Numbered from the stretch's first letter, positions 34,735 through 46,334 are shown. The stretch is 64,000 bases of DNA from Yponomeuta sedellus (GCA_934045075.1 OW203721.1:3173997-3237996), one strand, 5' to 3'. Made by a program: numbers and translations. The notes: generated by a model not told the origin, from the sequence alone.

Positions 34735-36984
34735 CCGCGCCGTCACGAGACCTCTGCAGGGCACTGATATATTAAAACTACAATAATAAACTCACAATTG
34801 GTAGTAAAATTCGCCCGTCTACCAATTTGACATCTTTAATTTAGACCAAACCTAGGGCTTAAATTAATGATGTTTATTTCTTATTGTAGCCTTATGAAAC
34901 ATGCCACTCTAGGCTCAGCATGATCTATTTTAATTTCTTTTGCTTAACATGTAAGTATGTAAAAGAGGTCTTTTATAATCTGAGTACATATAATATTGTA
35001 GCATATTCTAATTTTAAGCTAGATTGACACGCAAGTATCTATACACACACATAAAATTTAGAGAACTCTATCGAATTAAGTCCGAGCGTAATCAGGAGCA
35101 ATGAATAAAGAAGATCTTACCCCCTGATATAAGTAACTATGAAGTCTTTTAAATGCTTCCTTTTTCTTTTTATGGTGCTTCTCCGACTAGCGAAAGTCCG
35201 TCAGCCAGTCATTAATAGAATATGTAAATACTTACATATATAATTAATTATATGGATTTCTTGGAGATCTATACCTAATTGCGGAAATATTATTTTTTTA
35301 AAGTGAACGGTATAGTGCCGGTATTACACCATCTGTGTCTTCATTCATGTTTCACTGCACCTGACAGAGTTGCACTACAACCTTAAATCCAACCGAATAC
35401 AAGGATCATACTGAGCCTACAGAATGTTTAATTTACTGTTTCATTACTATCCTTTGGAAGCGCGCTAAGGCTACCTAGCCAGAAGATGCAAAGTCGCCAG
35501 CCATATACTTAACAGCAACGTAGTCAGATAGCACGACAACGCGAAAGTCTTGTATTAATGTCATCGACTTTCGCGTCGCGACTTTCCAGGCCCTAGAGTC
35601 TAATACTAATACTTACATAGTTTTTCAATAGAATGGTATAAGCACTACAATGGTTGCTATTTGCCTCAATTTGGTACTGTATAAAGCTATAGCGGTACAA
35701 TGTCATTCCAGGGGTATAACCCGCGCAAATTAAACAGGCATCTCTCGCGAAGAAGATCGAATCGCGCGAGGCGCCGAGTTAAGTAGCACGGGTTATACCA
35801 TTGCAATGCAATTTATTACCAGACAACCGATAGTGTGAATAAAACGACAATTTCTTTATTAATATGACTCTATTAAACAATTTTATGCATTTTAGAGACT
35901 CGCCCCACAGTACATTAGTTGTCAAATTCTGACATTATAACGCCATCAAGTAATTGACGCGTGCCATCACACTCACACTACCCATAAAAGTGTGCAGAGA
36001 GTATCTTGTTTGAGAGAGGAATGGCCAAACTTCAAACAGGTTCTTATCCTATGCTTGAAGAGTTATCTGTGAACACCAATTTTTCGTCAACCCTTTGTAC
36101 TAACGCCTCACTAGGCTATTCCTATTCATGGATTTATAATACATGGCTCGTCCTACAAAACCAGTGCTAAAGATTTGTCAGACAACTCGGTAACGGATGG
36201 CAAATGTTCGCCAAATACGCAAATATGAAATAGGGCCAAGTGCCAAGTGAAGCACCAGCATTATAGTTCCAAACGAACAACGTATAACATATTCAATTTA
36301 TCACTAGCCAGGCTTATAAAGTTATAACCTTAACCGTTAACTACAACTTGTTCACGTCATAGGTACCTATAGAATCTCTGTATTCACTACAGTTGCTGTT
36401 CAAGACGTATGTAGAAACTTCCTTATGTGGTTCGCAGAGGTTCAAACGTGGTTAGTGACAGACTAAATTTATTGTAAATTTTGAGGTTGTCTCTGAAGGA
36501 CGTAGAATTTACCATATAGCCGCAGGTTTATAATAACATGAGGGGAAAATGTTCCCCCACTTGTATTCTGCAAATATTCCCCAAATTGGGAAGAAAAACG
36601 GGTCTTACCACTTTAACACTGGATTAGTTAGTTAAACTTAGTTAATCTTGGGGACGTCGGAAATCAAGGAAATCTGCCGTTGAAATGGATCTCGATTGCG
36701 ATGTTAAGATCCTGTTGTGCTTACAGCAAGACTTCACACTCAAGATTGATCTATATGTAAGGACTTCATAATTTTAATACGGACCTAATGGACGTATTAA
36801 CAAAAAGAGCTTTTATCTCTTAGATGACCCTTGAGAGTCTTGAGTTGTTGTTAGGTATATTAATAACATCATCTAAATATTATCTCAGTGGTCAGAGGCC
36901 TTATTACGTGCACTAAATACTATCGGAATCCTGATGTGTGCGTTAGTAAATAGCATGAAACAGTTAGACCATTAATATGTATAT
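34735..36984. other. No gene seen; minor fold-backs
   Basis: Two short inverted repeats, CGCGAAAGTC/GACTTTCGCG (35,541-35,576) and GGTATAACCCG/CGGGTTATACC (about 35,712-35,799). No coding exon supported. Confidence 0.5.
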
Positions 36985-37260
36985 CTGTGTAAAAATTTGG
37001 ATTTCTAGTTTTTGTCGCCTCTGTGGTCACAGGACTCACAGGCAGACTCATGGACATTACAAAACTTTTTGACTACGGAAGATATAAAGAGATAATTCGA
37101 CTGTATTTCATTGGTGGCGCTATTGAGCACGCTGTCGCCCCTTACGAAACTGGCGACTTTGGCGACACATACACACGTAACATGACGATGCAAGTCGCGA
37201 TTTTCAAACGCGCATTTCAACTTACATAACGTTATTGTCAAAATCTAGCGTATATTTTGC
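36985..37260. repeat. Diverged repeat, uninterrupted copy
   Basis: Partner of 33,790-34,047. It contains GTTATTGTCAAAATCTAGCG, where the other copy carries the MITE. Confidence 0.68.
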
Positions 37261-38060
37261 GGTTTAGCGCCACAAACGCCTCGGGAAACGTTCAGGACTA
37301 AGTGCGCGTAATTTAGAAGCTGAGCGCTTATTTATACCGTCCTAAGTTTAACTAATAAATCCAATTAGGCGCTATGTAATTTAAAAGTGAACGCAATTTG
37401 GTCTCCGATTTTTTGTTGAGAATTGTAAATATAATTATTAGTGATTATTTTAAAAGTGCAATCGTTCTAGTGTTTATTAAATAGTGATAGAATTAGACAT
37501 CTAAAGCTTGACCGTCAATGTGTGACCACTCCTTAAGGCTGGGCAGCAGGAAAAAGAAAGAAAAAACCACATTTTATTTTATTTTCCGTGATTGAGAGGT
37601 GTGATACATTGATGTGTGAGTTGTACTATGGAAAAAAAAATAATTACTTTTGCCTTCCTGTGTGTTAACGTTTTAATTTATTGCTTATGGTTAATTTAAT
37701 TGGATTCCAAAACTGTGTTACTTTTGTATTTATATTTTTATTAGCGGTCTGAAACACATACCTACGTACTTTTATTTTTCTCGGTAGCTTTCTATATTCA
37801 CTATAAAATATTTGTTTCTTTTGTCACAATTAAAACATTTTTCAATTTCATTTCAATTAGTCTAAATAAAGTCTGATTTCCACTCTGATATATAATTACA
37901 ATATACAGGATGAAACAAAATCACCATCTATCTGAAAAGAGGGTTCTATGTGTCCTACAAAAAAAATTATCTTACATCAAAATACGAAAAAAATATCCGC
38001 TGTTCCATACTAAATTTCCAAATAAATGTCGGCATTGGAAAATATATATACGTAAATATT
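37261..38060. other. No gene seen, AT-rich
   Basis: No feature supported. Confidence 0.5.
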
Positions 38061-38064
38061 TACA

Positions 38065-38215
38065 TAACATAACCTCACGCCTGTAGGTATCCCAGAGGCG
38101 TAGGCGGAGACCAGGGACTGCCACTTGCCACGATCCCGACAGACCACCTTCACTTCATCAACGTTCATAAGTCGTTGCATGCACGCACGTTCCGGGTACG
38201 TTTTATCCTCTCTTT
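38065..38215 (-). repeat. RTE-type LINE 3' end fragment
   Basis: The plus strand 'AACCTCACGCCTGTAG', 'GACCAGGGACTGCCACTTGC' and 'CATCAACGTTCATAAGTCG' is the reverse of the family at 18,620. Confidence 0.78.
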
Positions 38216-38327
38216 TATGGGAATATTTAATGTCTGATATTAAATATTGTACGATTGTTTTTTCCAGGGGTGCAAAGAATATTTATATCTTATCGTATAA
38301 AAAATCTGAATCCAATCTTGGCGGCAT

Positions 38328-38402
38328 TCAGCGGAAATAGAACCCGCGACCACTAGCATGGTAATTTAACGAGTTACCGCTGGACCAGGCAGTCGAAATA
38401 TT
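38328..38402 (-). repeat. tRNA-like SINE head
   Basis: Minus strand TGGTCCAGCGGTAACTCG and CGGGTTCTATTTCCGC resemble tRNA A- and B-boxes. The B-box is mutated. Confidence 0.5.
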
Positions 38403-38942
38403 TTCCTGGTTTGCACTCATATGGACGCGTAGGACACTTTTGTATAGGGAATTTAGTCACACATTCTAGAAATTCAACTAACTTGTATAAATAATGTCAG
38501 ATGTCATGTCAGGTAATAGATAACCAATACAGAAATTTTATAATCAACGTTAATCTAATTTATTCTAAGCGTGTACACAGTAGGTACCCGAAATATACCT
38601 ACTTTTTAGGCAATAATAAACCATTACCTAATATTTATTGTTATTATTTAACGCAACGGAAGTATCTGCCATATAATTTTGATTATTAGTTGACAGAAAT
38701 TTATTTGCGAGTTTGTTTTTATTTATTGAATCATTGTGTCAATATATTTAAATTATTTAGTCGTAGAGTAACAATGTATAGATGTTATTGTATTTGGAAA
38801 TGAATAAAACAAATGAAAGTACTCTTTCGGTTTACCTCCCTCCCTCCCGCTCCCGTAGGTAGCCTTGTTCCCTAGGGCCTTATGGCCTCTCCTTTAGCTA
38901 CAATTAGTAATTTTCTTCGAATCTAGCCTTATGGTTGGGGTC
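38403..38942. other. No gene seen
   Basis: AT-rich. No feature supported. Confidence 0.5.
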
Positions 38943-39118
38943 TAAAGCCGCGTTTCCACGGTCTAAGTGCGCTCGGTCTGAGTGCGGCATCCGAGTAAAC
39001 TATTGCCTGTGATTGGCTATTTTGGTGTTGTCACGAAAAACTGTCCAATCAGGAGCATTAGTTTACTCGGATGGCGCACTCGGTCCGAGCGTACAAAGAC
39101 CGTGAAAACCTGGCCTAA
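38943..39118. mobile_element. MITE with about 55-bp inverted repeats
   Basis: Left arm CGTTTCCACGGTC...GCGCTCGGTC...CATCCGAGTAAACT. Right arm AGTTTACTCGGATG...GGTCCGAGCG...GACCGTGAAAACC. About 176 bp. Confidence 0.83.
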
Positions 39119-39296
39119 GGTCGATGCAAGTCACCATTTGCATCGTCAAACCGAATCGCCACCGCATTTACACGAGTCGATGAAAATCGCGTTTGTTCCT
39201 TCTCGCGCGGAGGAGCCAGCAAGGGGCCAGTACGTAGTATCTCCAATTTAGTTTGTCTTCCAGTTTGAGCAAGCGATCGCCTGCAACCGCAGATTA

Positions 39297-39485
39297 TCTT
39301 ATAATATAAAAATGAATCGCTGAATGTGTTGCTAAGCGCAAATCTCGAGAGCAGCTGAATCAATTTCGCTAATTCTTTTTTTAGAATATTTCTTGAAGTA
39401 CGAGGATGGTTCTTACGGAGAGAAAAATTAAAAAAAAATTAAAGAATCTACTGTTAGGCGGTACGAAGTTCGCTGGGTCAACTAG
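39297..39485 (+). mobile_element. Helitron-like non-autonomous element
   Basis: Starts TCTTATAATATAAAAATGAA and ends GGGTCAACTAG followed by T. Confidence 0.7.
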
Positions 39486-40336
39486 TAAAGTAATATATGT
39501 ACTAGTACCGGGGTGCGATCACGTAAGTTCTCCACTGTATGGAGTTGTCTTATTTAGCCTACTCCGAACTGTCAGATACATAGGTACATAGGTATTTTGA
39601 TACTTTGGAGTTGTCTAAATGCTTAATGCGATAGATGAAAAGTTTTACGAAATACAAGGGCAGATACAACAGCAAAGTTATTATCCTGTGAACGTAAGAG
39701 TATAGTATACAGGGTCACAAGATGGCGCTGTACGTTCTCTAGTGATGTGCTCACAACATCGATGCTTACTAGTGTTGCTTCTTTCTATCGATAGTCAAGT
39801 AAATTTTCACGCTCAATTGTAGTCACCAACCGCAACCGAAACAGGCTCCAGGCTCAGAAACAGGCTCCTCTGCCTACTGCCTAAAAGTCTGTTCTCATCA
39901 AGCCAACTTTCGTGGACTCTCCAGCCTTTCACGTAATCACGTATTACGTAACTTTCCATTCTATGGGGTTAAGCGTCTACAAATCCAACAAGACATTAGA
40001 CTTTCGAAATAATAAATAAAAAGAAATTTTAAATGTATTGTTTTTTTTTTTAATATTTCGAAAGTCTAATGTCTTGCAAAGTTTTTAAGATTTGTTTGGA
40101 GCTCCAGAACCGTGCATAAGTATTTTTAATTTTATTTTGAAATATTTGGTCTCCCGACTAAAAACAGAGATTTCCAACTTTGGCCCAAAATGTACTTAAT
40201 TATTGTACGGATGTACAGGTTTTCTTTATTGGATATGATAATAGGCTTAAAAGTGATTATAATTACGCATTATTGTTTTTTTTACGATTTCTTGGAAAAT
40301 CTCTAAATTAAAAAAAAATATATAACTCGAAAACTA
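39486..40336. other. No gene; one inverted repeat
   Basis: AAGACATTAGACTTTCGAAA and TTTCGAAAGTCTAATGTCTT form a fold-back at about 39,988-40,076. Nothing else recognised. Confidence 0.55.
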
Positions 40337-40545
40337 CAGTGCGTTCACATTAACTTGACGCGTGAGGGAATTGGTAACAAGGACATAACATGTGAATTAG
40401 CTTTTGGACCTAATCGGAAGATGGTAAAACAAGCCCTCAATCCTTTTATTTTCCCCAAGTAATGGAAATGATTTCTTATTTAACATGGTAACAGTAAACA
40501 TCTGCTACCAATTCTCTCACGCGTCAAGTTAATGTGAACGCACTA
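40337..40545. mobile_element. MITE with TA target duplication
   Basis: Ends CAGTGCGTTCACATTAACTT and its inverse. TA lies on both sides (40,335-40,336 and 40,546-40,547), as in Tc1/mariner-type insertions. A second copy at 44,075 lies in the opposite orientation. Confidence 0.85.
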
Positions 40546-40882
40546 TATCAATCATCGCTGAATATACCTAGTATATGGTGTGTTTTGGATAGTTCCGGTA
40601 CGGGCTATCTAAAAAAAAATTACGTCACCCGGTTGGCCACTCTGTATAACTGACTTTAAATCACCATTCCCTTTTTTGTACAGTTGCTGATAATATACAG
40701 AGGCATCAAGAGGAGCGGTCACTCAAACTATATTGGGCACGGATGTTTACATCCGTGATATTGGGCTCCTTGTAGAGTAAGAGAGTAGCGGCATCACCTG
40801 AGTCGTAACATCTTTATGTAGTCTGTGGTCGTTCATATTTTTTCTCTGTTCATACGTACTATGGTTTCGTTGTAACGCGGGA

Positions 40883-41431
40883 AAGGGCCATCTGGTGACA
40901 AAAAGCGGAAACTATTTTGTTCCGCCAACTATTACATCAATGTCTAACGTTGTAGTACTACTATTCCCCACAAGAGGGCCGCCTACACATTAAGAATTTA
41001 TTGCACACAGGAAGGACGTGGGAAGAGGGTGCGTAAAAGACGCTACGCGTTGTAACTCGCACCCTCCCCTCGCCCCGTCATTTCGTCAGCGACTAATAAT
41101 GTCTTTAGATAAAGACATTAATAGTCGCGGTGTGTTTGGTCTGGTGATGCAATGGGCAGCTAAGTCACCCTTAGCACCCCGCATCAGCTGCTGCGCTAAT
41201 AAGGGTGAGCCCTCAGCGACAAAATGTATAATGACGGACGGATGTAAAAATCACAACGCGCAGTGTCTTTTTCGCACCCTTGTCCCACGTCCTTCCTGGT
41301 GTCCCAGACCTTAATCTATTATCTAATCTGTGCCTTAATATTAAAGCTGCCCTCTTGTGGGGCGTAGTAGTACTCAGCGATAGAGTTGACGGTACAAAAC
41401 AGTTTCTCTTTTTTGTCACTAGATGGCCCTT
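40883..41431. mobile_element. Long fold-back element with nested MITE
   Basis: Outer arms of about 90 bp (AAGGGCCATCTGGTGACAAA...CCCCACAAGAGGG at the left, mirrored at the right) enclose an inner inverted-repeat element at 41,008-41,298 (CAGGAAGGACGTGGGA / TCCCACGTCCTTCCTG). Confidence 0.82.
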
Positions 41432-41750
41432 GCCTAATTTATAACTAGTCTCTTAACTACCCGACGATAGAGGGCTCTTTTAAAACAAATCTTTGTTTTA
41501 TTTTTTCCTCCGTCTTCTAGTCATGGTTCCTCCACGGATGTCAACATCCGTGGGTTCCTCTAAAACACTCGTCGAATGCAGTTTAAATAGTCTGTGGTAA
41601 AATCTTCCACTAATCCACTCATTGATTAACATTATAACAAGAAGTGTAACGTGTTCATAAATACAAACATAATATACGGTCATTTACGGTCTTATTTACG
41701 AGTACAACATTCGTATAAAGCACTTCAAAAACCGGGGGGTGGGCAGCAGC
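41432..41750. other. No gene seen; left flank of hAT element
   Basis: Contains a small palindrome, CACGGATGTCAACATCCGTG, near 41,532. Bases 41,728-41,750 are the left part of the repeat into which the hAT inserted. Confidence 0.5.
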
Positions 41751-43201
41751 CAGGGCCGGATCTACCTAAGGGCTGCTTGGGCTGAAGCCCAGGCCCCCGA
41801 GGTTACAAGGGGCCCCCAGATCCCGCTAAAAACAGTAGGCGATAATTTGAATTAAAAAAATGGTTGTCTGTATAGTCGGTTTACGGACGATATTTTTACG
41901 TGATAACGTCATCATAAGAAAACATTGATGAAAAATTGCATAGGTACTGAATTGAGTGAAGGGGGGAAATACGTGTAAAAGGATGTTTTCATGCTGATTT
42001 TCATTATTTTTTTAAGGTATAAAAATGAATATTATTTATTGAAACATAACCTAAAAAAAATAGTACGTATACACAAATACACACACACATACAGACATTT
42101 TTGGGAAATGTTCTGAAACGTGTTTTGGTGATTGAAAAACGTAAAAATATGACATCATTTCCGATTTCGATTTTCATTAAAAGACTTTGTGAACCACATA
42201 CGACACCAATCAGATCAGAAGCTAAAGGAATACGAAGAGAAAGCTAAAAATTTAAGTACTAGTGTGGGAATAGACTACAAAGACAGAAACAAGAGACGCA
42301 TTACTCCAAAATTTTCAGATAAGTCTACTTGTGAATTATCAGTATACGGCGCAGAAATATTTCAAAGGGACACTTTAAACGGTGCGTTGGATAAGCTGAT
42401 TATGGTTTTAAATGAAAGGAGTCAAGTCTAAGAGACATATGGCAAAAAATTCAAATTTTTAATGGATTTGCAAGACAAAAATATCGAAAACATAGATTTG
42501 CAAAGTGCACGTCATATTATTGATTATTATCCAGATGACGTAGACGAGCATTAATTAGTGAATAAGTGCATTCAATTAAAATCGTACTTACTCCAATCTA
42601 AGCCAGAGTCTTACTCCTCTTGCAGTGACATTTTTATGCTCGTGTATGAAAATAAACTTATTAACGTGTTCCCTAACTGCTATACCATTTTAAAGATTGT
42701 TTTAACTTTGCCAATCACTAGCTGTGAAGCAGAGCGCTCCTTCTCCAGGATGTCCTATGCAGAAAATAAATTATATAACAAAAGACTTGCAATGTGATGA
42801 CCAAATAAAAGAATTTGATTGATTTATATGAGTTGATTTATAAATTATAATTTATATAACATAACTGTCACACACATAACCTGTCAATTTCTTTTACTAA
42901 TGCATAATAAATAAATAAAATTATTTTATTGTTTTTTTTATACTTTTAAATATTTCGATTTCTCTCTCACCCAAAAGTTGCCTGGAAGAGATTGCTACCA
43001 CAACAATAAGGTCGCCTTTTGTACTACTAATACTTAAGTAGATGTAATGAATATTTATGTTTTTTTGTGCAATAAAGAATATTATATAGGTAGTAATAAT
43101 ATATCATTATAGAAACTGTTTTTTGACATGGCTAAGTTGAGTAGGTACTTACCCCTAAGTAGTTTCAGCCCAGGGCCCCACAAATTCAAGACCCGCCCCT
43201 G
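41751..43201 (+). mobile_element. hAT DNA transposon relic, 1,451 bp
   Basis: Terminal inverted repeats CAGGGCCGGATCTA and (inverse) CAGGGGCGGGTCTT are flanked by the exact 8-bp target duplication GCAGCAGC at 41,743-41,750 and 43,202-43,209. Eight bases is the hAT hallmark. Inside are transposase remnants in more than one frame: about 42,189-42,545, then, after a stop, 42,549-42,797. The latter encodes the C-terminal hAT dimerisation motif LPITSCEAERSFSRMS. The N-terminal catalytic part is missing or unreadable, so it is not autonomous. It sits in a LINE/SINE tail whose intact paralogue is at 23,205. Confidence 0.92.
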
Positions 43202-43368
43202 GCAGCAGCGCCCTCTGCAGTACAATTTCACCGAACTGCGATCCCCAACCCGCATGCCCAACGTGGGGATTATGGGCATTACCCCCTATGTTAGCACAAC
43301 GTGGCGCTCTTTAGAGGAGGGCTTTGTCCAGCAGTGGATAGTATAGCCTGACGACGACGACTCCAAAA
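43202..43368 (+). repeat. LINE/SINE tail, right side of the hAT insertion
   Basis: 'CACCGAACTGCGATCCCC ... GCGCTCTTTAGAGGAGGGC' ending GTCCAGCAGTGGATAGTATA and (GAC)n. Reverse-oriented counterpart of 23,205-23,420. Confidence 0.8.
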
Positions 43369-43584
43369 ACGCTGACTATAATAGTTTGCGGTAGAGATTT
43401 TAAAAAGAAAAGACGTAGCTTAAGCTTAGAGTATACTCTAAGGCCTCTAGGATTATTTTAGTGGAATCGTGTTTTTGCATTTGAACGGTTTTACACGTTT
43501 ACGATATTTTTACAAAATCATGATTACTGTAAAACACTCCTCAAAGGCAAAATATGTGGTTACGTCTTTCCCTTCGTCTTCTTC

Positions 43585-43850
43585 GGCTATATTATGTAGT
43601 CCACTGTAGGACATAGCCTAATGAGCACCATAGCGCCCTGTCTTCAGCTTGCCGCATCCAGCATCTGCCGGCAGTTTTTCGCAGATCGTCATCCCATCAC
43701 CTGGTCGGAGGGGGTCCTACTCTACGTTCGCCGAGTCGCGGTCTCCACTCAAGAACAGGTTTACTCCAACGGTTGTCGGTTCTTCGCGAGATGTGGCCAG
43801 CCCACTGCCACATTCCCTTCACCTCACACTATTGAAATTTAGACTGCCTC
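43585..43850 (-). repeat. RTE-type LINE 3' end
   Basis: Reverse copy of the 490/6,228 family ('CATAGCGCCCTGTCTTCAGC', 'GATCGTCATCCCATCACC'). Confidence 0.8.
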
Positions 43851-44074
43851 TGAGAAGGGTTTTTATAAGGACTGATTTGCCTTACCTATAGGAGGGTCGC
43901 GCTGTGAGTACTTGTTAAGGTAAGATTTGGTGAATCTATTTTAAATAGCAACTGTTACTGCTAAATGTGTAACCCATGTTACACATAAATATTCGCTCAC
44001 AATAAATATTCGAAATGAAATATTCTTTACATCCATAGAGAAGACTGGCGCCGCCGATTTAAATTTTTGCATTA

Positions 44075-44287
44075 TTGTGCGTTCACGTTAACTTGACGCG
44101 TGAGAGAATTGGTAACACTGAGATGTTTACTGTTACCATGTTATATAAGAAATCATTCCCATTACTTGGGGAAAATAAAAGGATTGAGGGCTTGTTTAAC
44201 CATCTTCCGATTAGGTCCAAAAGCTAATTCACATGTTATGTCCTTGTTACCAATTCTCTCACGCGTCAAGTTAATGTGAACGCACTG
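44075..44287. mobile_element. MITE with TA target duplication, second copy
   Basis: Same element as 40,337, inverted. TA flanks are at 44,073-44,074 and 44,288-44,289. The two copies align closely over their whole length. Confidence 0.85.
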
Positions 44288-44596
44288 TAGAGTGATGTCT
44301 AGTCTAGGTGTTCTGTGGTCTAGTCCTGGGTAATGACTGGCCACTTATTTTAGGAAAAAGGAGGCTTGGAGCGTCAATAATATTATAAAAATATAAATTG
44401 TAACTCAAAAAAATTGACTTGTCAATAATTTGTCGAAGGAAAGTTTATTTCTGATTTTATCTTCGGTCGTGATTTTACCTGAATTAACCGACATTACACA
44501 TTGAATGGTTGCCATCACAGATTAACGACAAGAAATATACCTATAGATCATACCTACTCAAAAAAAATAATTGGAGGCGGTGTCCACATTTTCAAT

Positions 44597-44751
44597 ATGT
44601 TTCCAACGCGTGTTTTGCTGGCAGGCCTACTACGTTCGAGGCCCTTATTGCTTAGAAAAATGAACACTCCCAACAGCATGACCCGAAGGCTTAAGCACCA
44701 CGAAGATTTTCCGCAGCCATTTGATAATATGCCATTCAGGGTTACCAGCAG
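44597..44751 (+). CDS. COX7C: COX7C-like cytochrome c oxidase subunit, exon 1
   Basis: The start at 44,597 has A at -3 and gives an Arg-rich, acidic-poor leader (MFPTRVLLAGLLRSRPLLLR) suited to mitochondrial import. It continues to HHEDFPQPFDNMPFRV. The N(M/L)PF block corresponds to the 'NLPF' motif of COX7C, just before its membrane helix. The frame is open further 5' to an earlier ATG near 44,501, but that would bury the presequence. The donor is AGCAG|GTAGAG. The product would be an 83-residue nuclear-encoded subunit of complex IV in the inner membrane, somewhat longer than the usual 60-70 residues because of the leader. The upstream promoter is not identified; a MITE ends 309 bp upstream. 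Confidence 0.72.
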
Positions 44752-44799
44752 GTAGAGTTCGCATTTGTCAATACATCATAGTTGTAATTTAACGCACGT

Positions 44800-45105
44800 G
44801 AAGCGCTCGTGGCCTAGTGAAACCGCGTGATTGGAATCAATCACTCGGGTTAAGCAACAACAGGCGTGGTGAAGGTGCTGGATGGGTGACCAACTTATGA
44901 TTACCGCTAGTGTATTTTTTTCCGAGCGCTTCCGTGCTTTTTGACTACGTGGAAGAACCCCTTTAAACCTTTGGTGCCTGCTGCTGTCATGTAATGGCAG
45001 TCGTTAAGGCATGTAAGAGGCCCTATAGGGGACTTTAACTTCTGATGGTAAGACAACAGTCTTACTATCCTCCACCAACACCGACTTGGCCCCGTGGTAC
45101 AGCAC
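44800..45105 (+). repeat. 5S rRNA-derived SINE in COX7C-like intron
   Basis: Copy with GGGTTAAGCAACAACAGGCG and GGATGGGTGACC. The 3' end is lost near 45,105. It occupies most of the 499-bp intron. Confidence 0.87.
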
Positions 45106-45250
45106 AATATACGGAGACTGGATATGGAGACTATAATGGGCTATGTGATGGCATTTGGGGGGAAAGCCTAGCTGTGGACAGTGGCTTACTACGCACTCCA
45201 CACTTCCATAAGTACTGCCCTCCCTACTTTTGTACCAATTTCTGTTCCAG

Positions 45251-45347
45251 GTTTCTCACAACAATGTTCTTTGGAATTTTCTTTGGTGCAGGTCTATGGG
45301 CCCCGTACCTCATCCTTTGGTATTCAATGGCTAAGCGAGCTCTATAA
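45251..45347 (+). CDS. COX7C: COX7C-like cytochrome c oxidase subunit, exon 2
   Basis: The acceptor TTTCTGTTCCAG|G completes an Arg codon. The frame RFLTTMFFGIFFGAGLWAPY, then LILWYSMAKRAL and a stop, is one transmembrane helix with a short basic tail. It aligns without gaps with the COX7C helix (pattern F.LFFGSGF..PFLVVRHQLLK). FFG(A/S)G and the following P are kept, but the usual VVRHQL is replaced by ILWYSM. It is therefore either a divergent paralogue or a fast-evolving orthologue. AATAAA follows at 45,390, 43 bp after the stop, consistent with a compact functional gene. Confidence 0.74.
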
Positions 45348-45389
45348 TTGTGCAACTTATTCTTGGCTAAATAATGTTGATTTTGATTC

Positions 45390-45395
45390 AATAAA
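45390..45395 (+). terminator. COX7C-like poly(A) signal
   Basis: AATAAA 43 bp downstream of the TAA stop. Confidence 0.6.
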
Positions 45396-45464
45396 TGATA
45401 TTATTTTTTAATTAGCTTATTTCATCTTCCTTTTCCTCTATTTCTTATATTGTGATCTTAAGCC

Positions 45465-45880
45465 GAGTAGCGGTGGTAGCTCAGTGGATAGAACTATGGA
45501 CTCGCAAGCGAGAGCCCCAGGTTTGATCCCCAGTGCGAGCATGTACCAATGACTTTGTTTAGTTTCAAAGTTACGTACATTTGCGAATTTGGGTTTTCTC
45601 ATGGTCCCATTATTGTAGTCGCAATACCACATGCTAACGGTGAAGGAAAACATAGTGAGGAAACCCGCGGCTTGGTTGGCTCCGCACATATTGACTAGTC
45701 TTTCCTGTGGGCTAGGCCGACTAAGCTGTCAGGATGGTATAGGTGCTGGGCAAGCCTACACCATCTATAAAACCATGTCCCAGGCACTACAGCGTCGGAG
45801 TGGTCCCTTCACCCATCTAGTGAGTGAAGATGCCACTGGACACTGAATAAATCATCTCACTAAGTAGATGCAAAAGGTCT
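45465..45880 (+). repeat. tRNA-headed SINE, family B, full-length
   Basis: The best copy. Head GGTGGTAGCTCAGTGGATAG and AGGTTTGATCCCC, then the body to 'CATCTCACTAAGTAGATGCA'. Confidence 0.88.
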
Positions 45881-45902
45881 AAGTAGTAGATCTTAAAGTC
45901 AT

Positions 45903-46005
45903 AGGCTTGATACCTTCTGACAGTAAGGCCCACCATTGTCCTACAATCGTCCACCAACCTGGACTTGGCTCCCGTGGTGAAGTATAGCCTAGCCTTAGTA
46001 TCAGA
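45903..46005 (+). repeat. 5S-SINE body fragment
   Basis: 'GCTTGATACCTTCTGACAGT' to 'AGTATAGCCTAGCCTT', without the 5S-like head or the 3' end. Confidence 0.7.
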
Positions 46006-46290
46006 TGCTATACATAACATCATCAGTCTGGAAATGAGTAAGTTTCAGGTATATCAATGAGGCCTGTTTTTGTAATTACTATTCATGGCTTACTGTGATG
46101 TACATAAAAAGGTAAGATGATTAAGCAAAAAGAATTGAATTGAAAGTAAACTGCTACGAAAAATTGTCGTAGTTTTATGAAACTTGGCCCAACCGTAAAA
46201 AAAATTATTACATAGTTTTATAAAACTCAAACAACACTGTAAAAATTAAAGGTAAGAAAAAAATTAAAATACATCTGATTAAGACTATTG

Positions 46291-46296
46291 TTTAAT
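46291..46296 (-). terminator. Possible NDUFB1 poly(A) signal
   Basis: ATTAAA on the minus strand, about 40 bp after the NDUFB1 stop. Confidence 0.4.
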
Positions 46297-46334
46297 TATA
46301 ACTCATATATGACCTACAAAGGTTCATTCCAAAT

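Noticed and set aside
44501..44596. Earlier ATG for the COX7C-like protein
   Set aside because: The extra 32 residues have no similarity to the family and would place the presequence internally. ATG 44,597 fits better.
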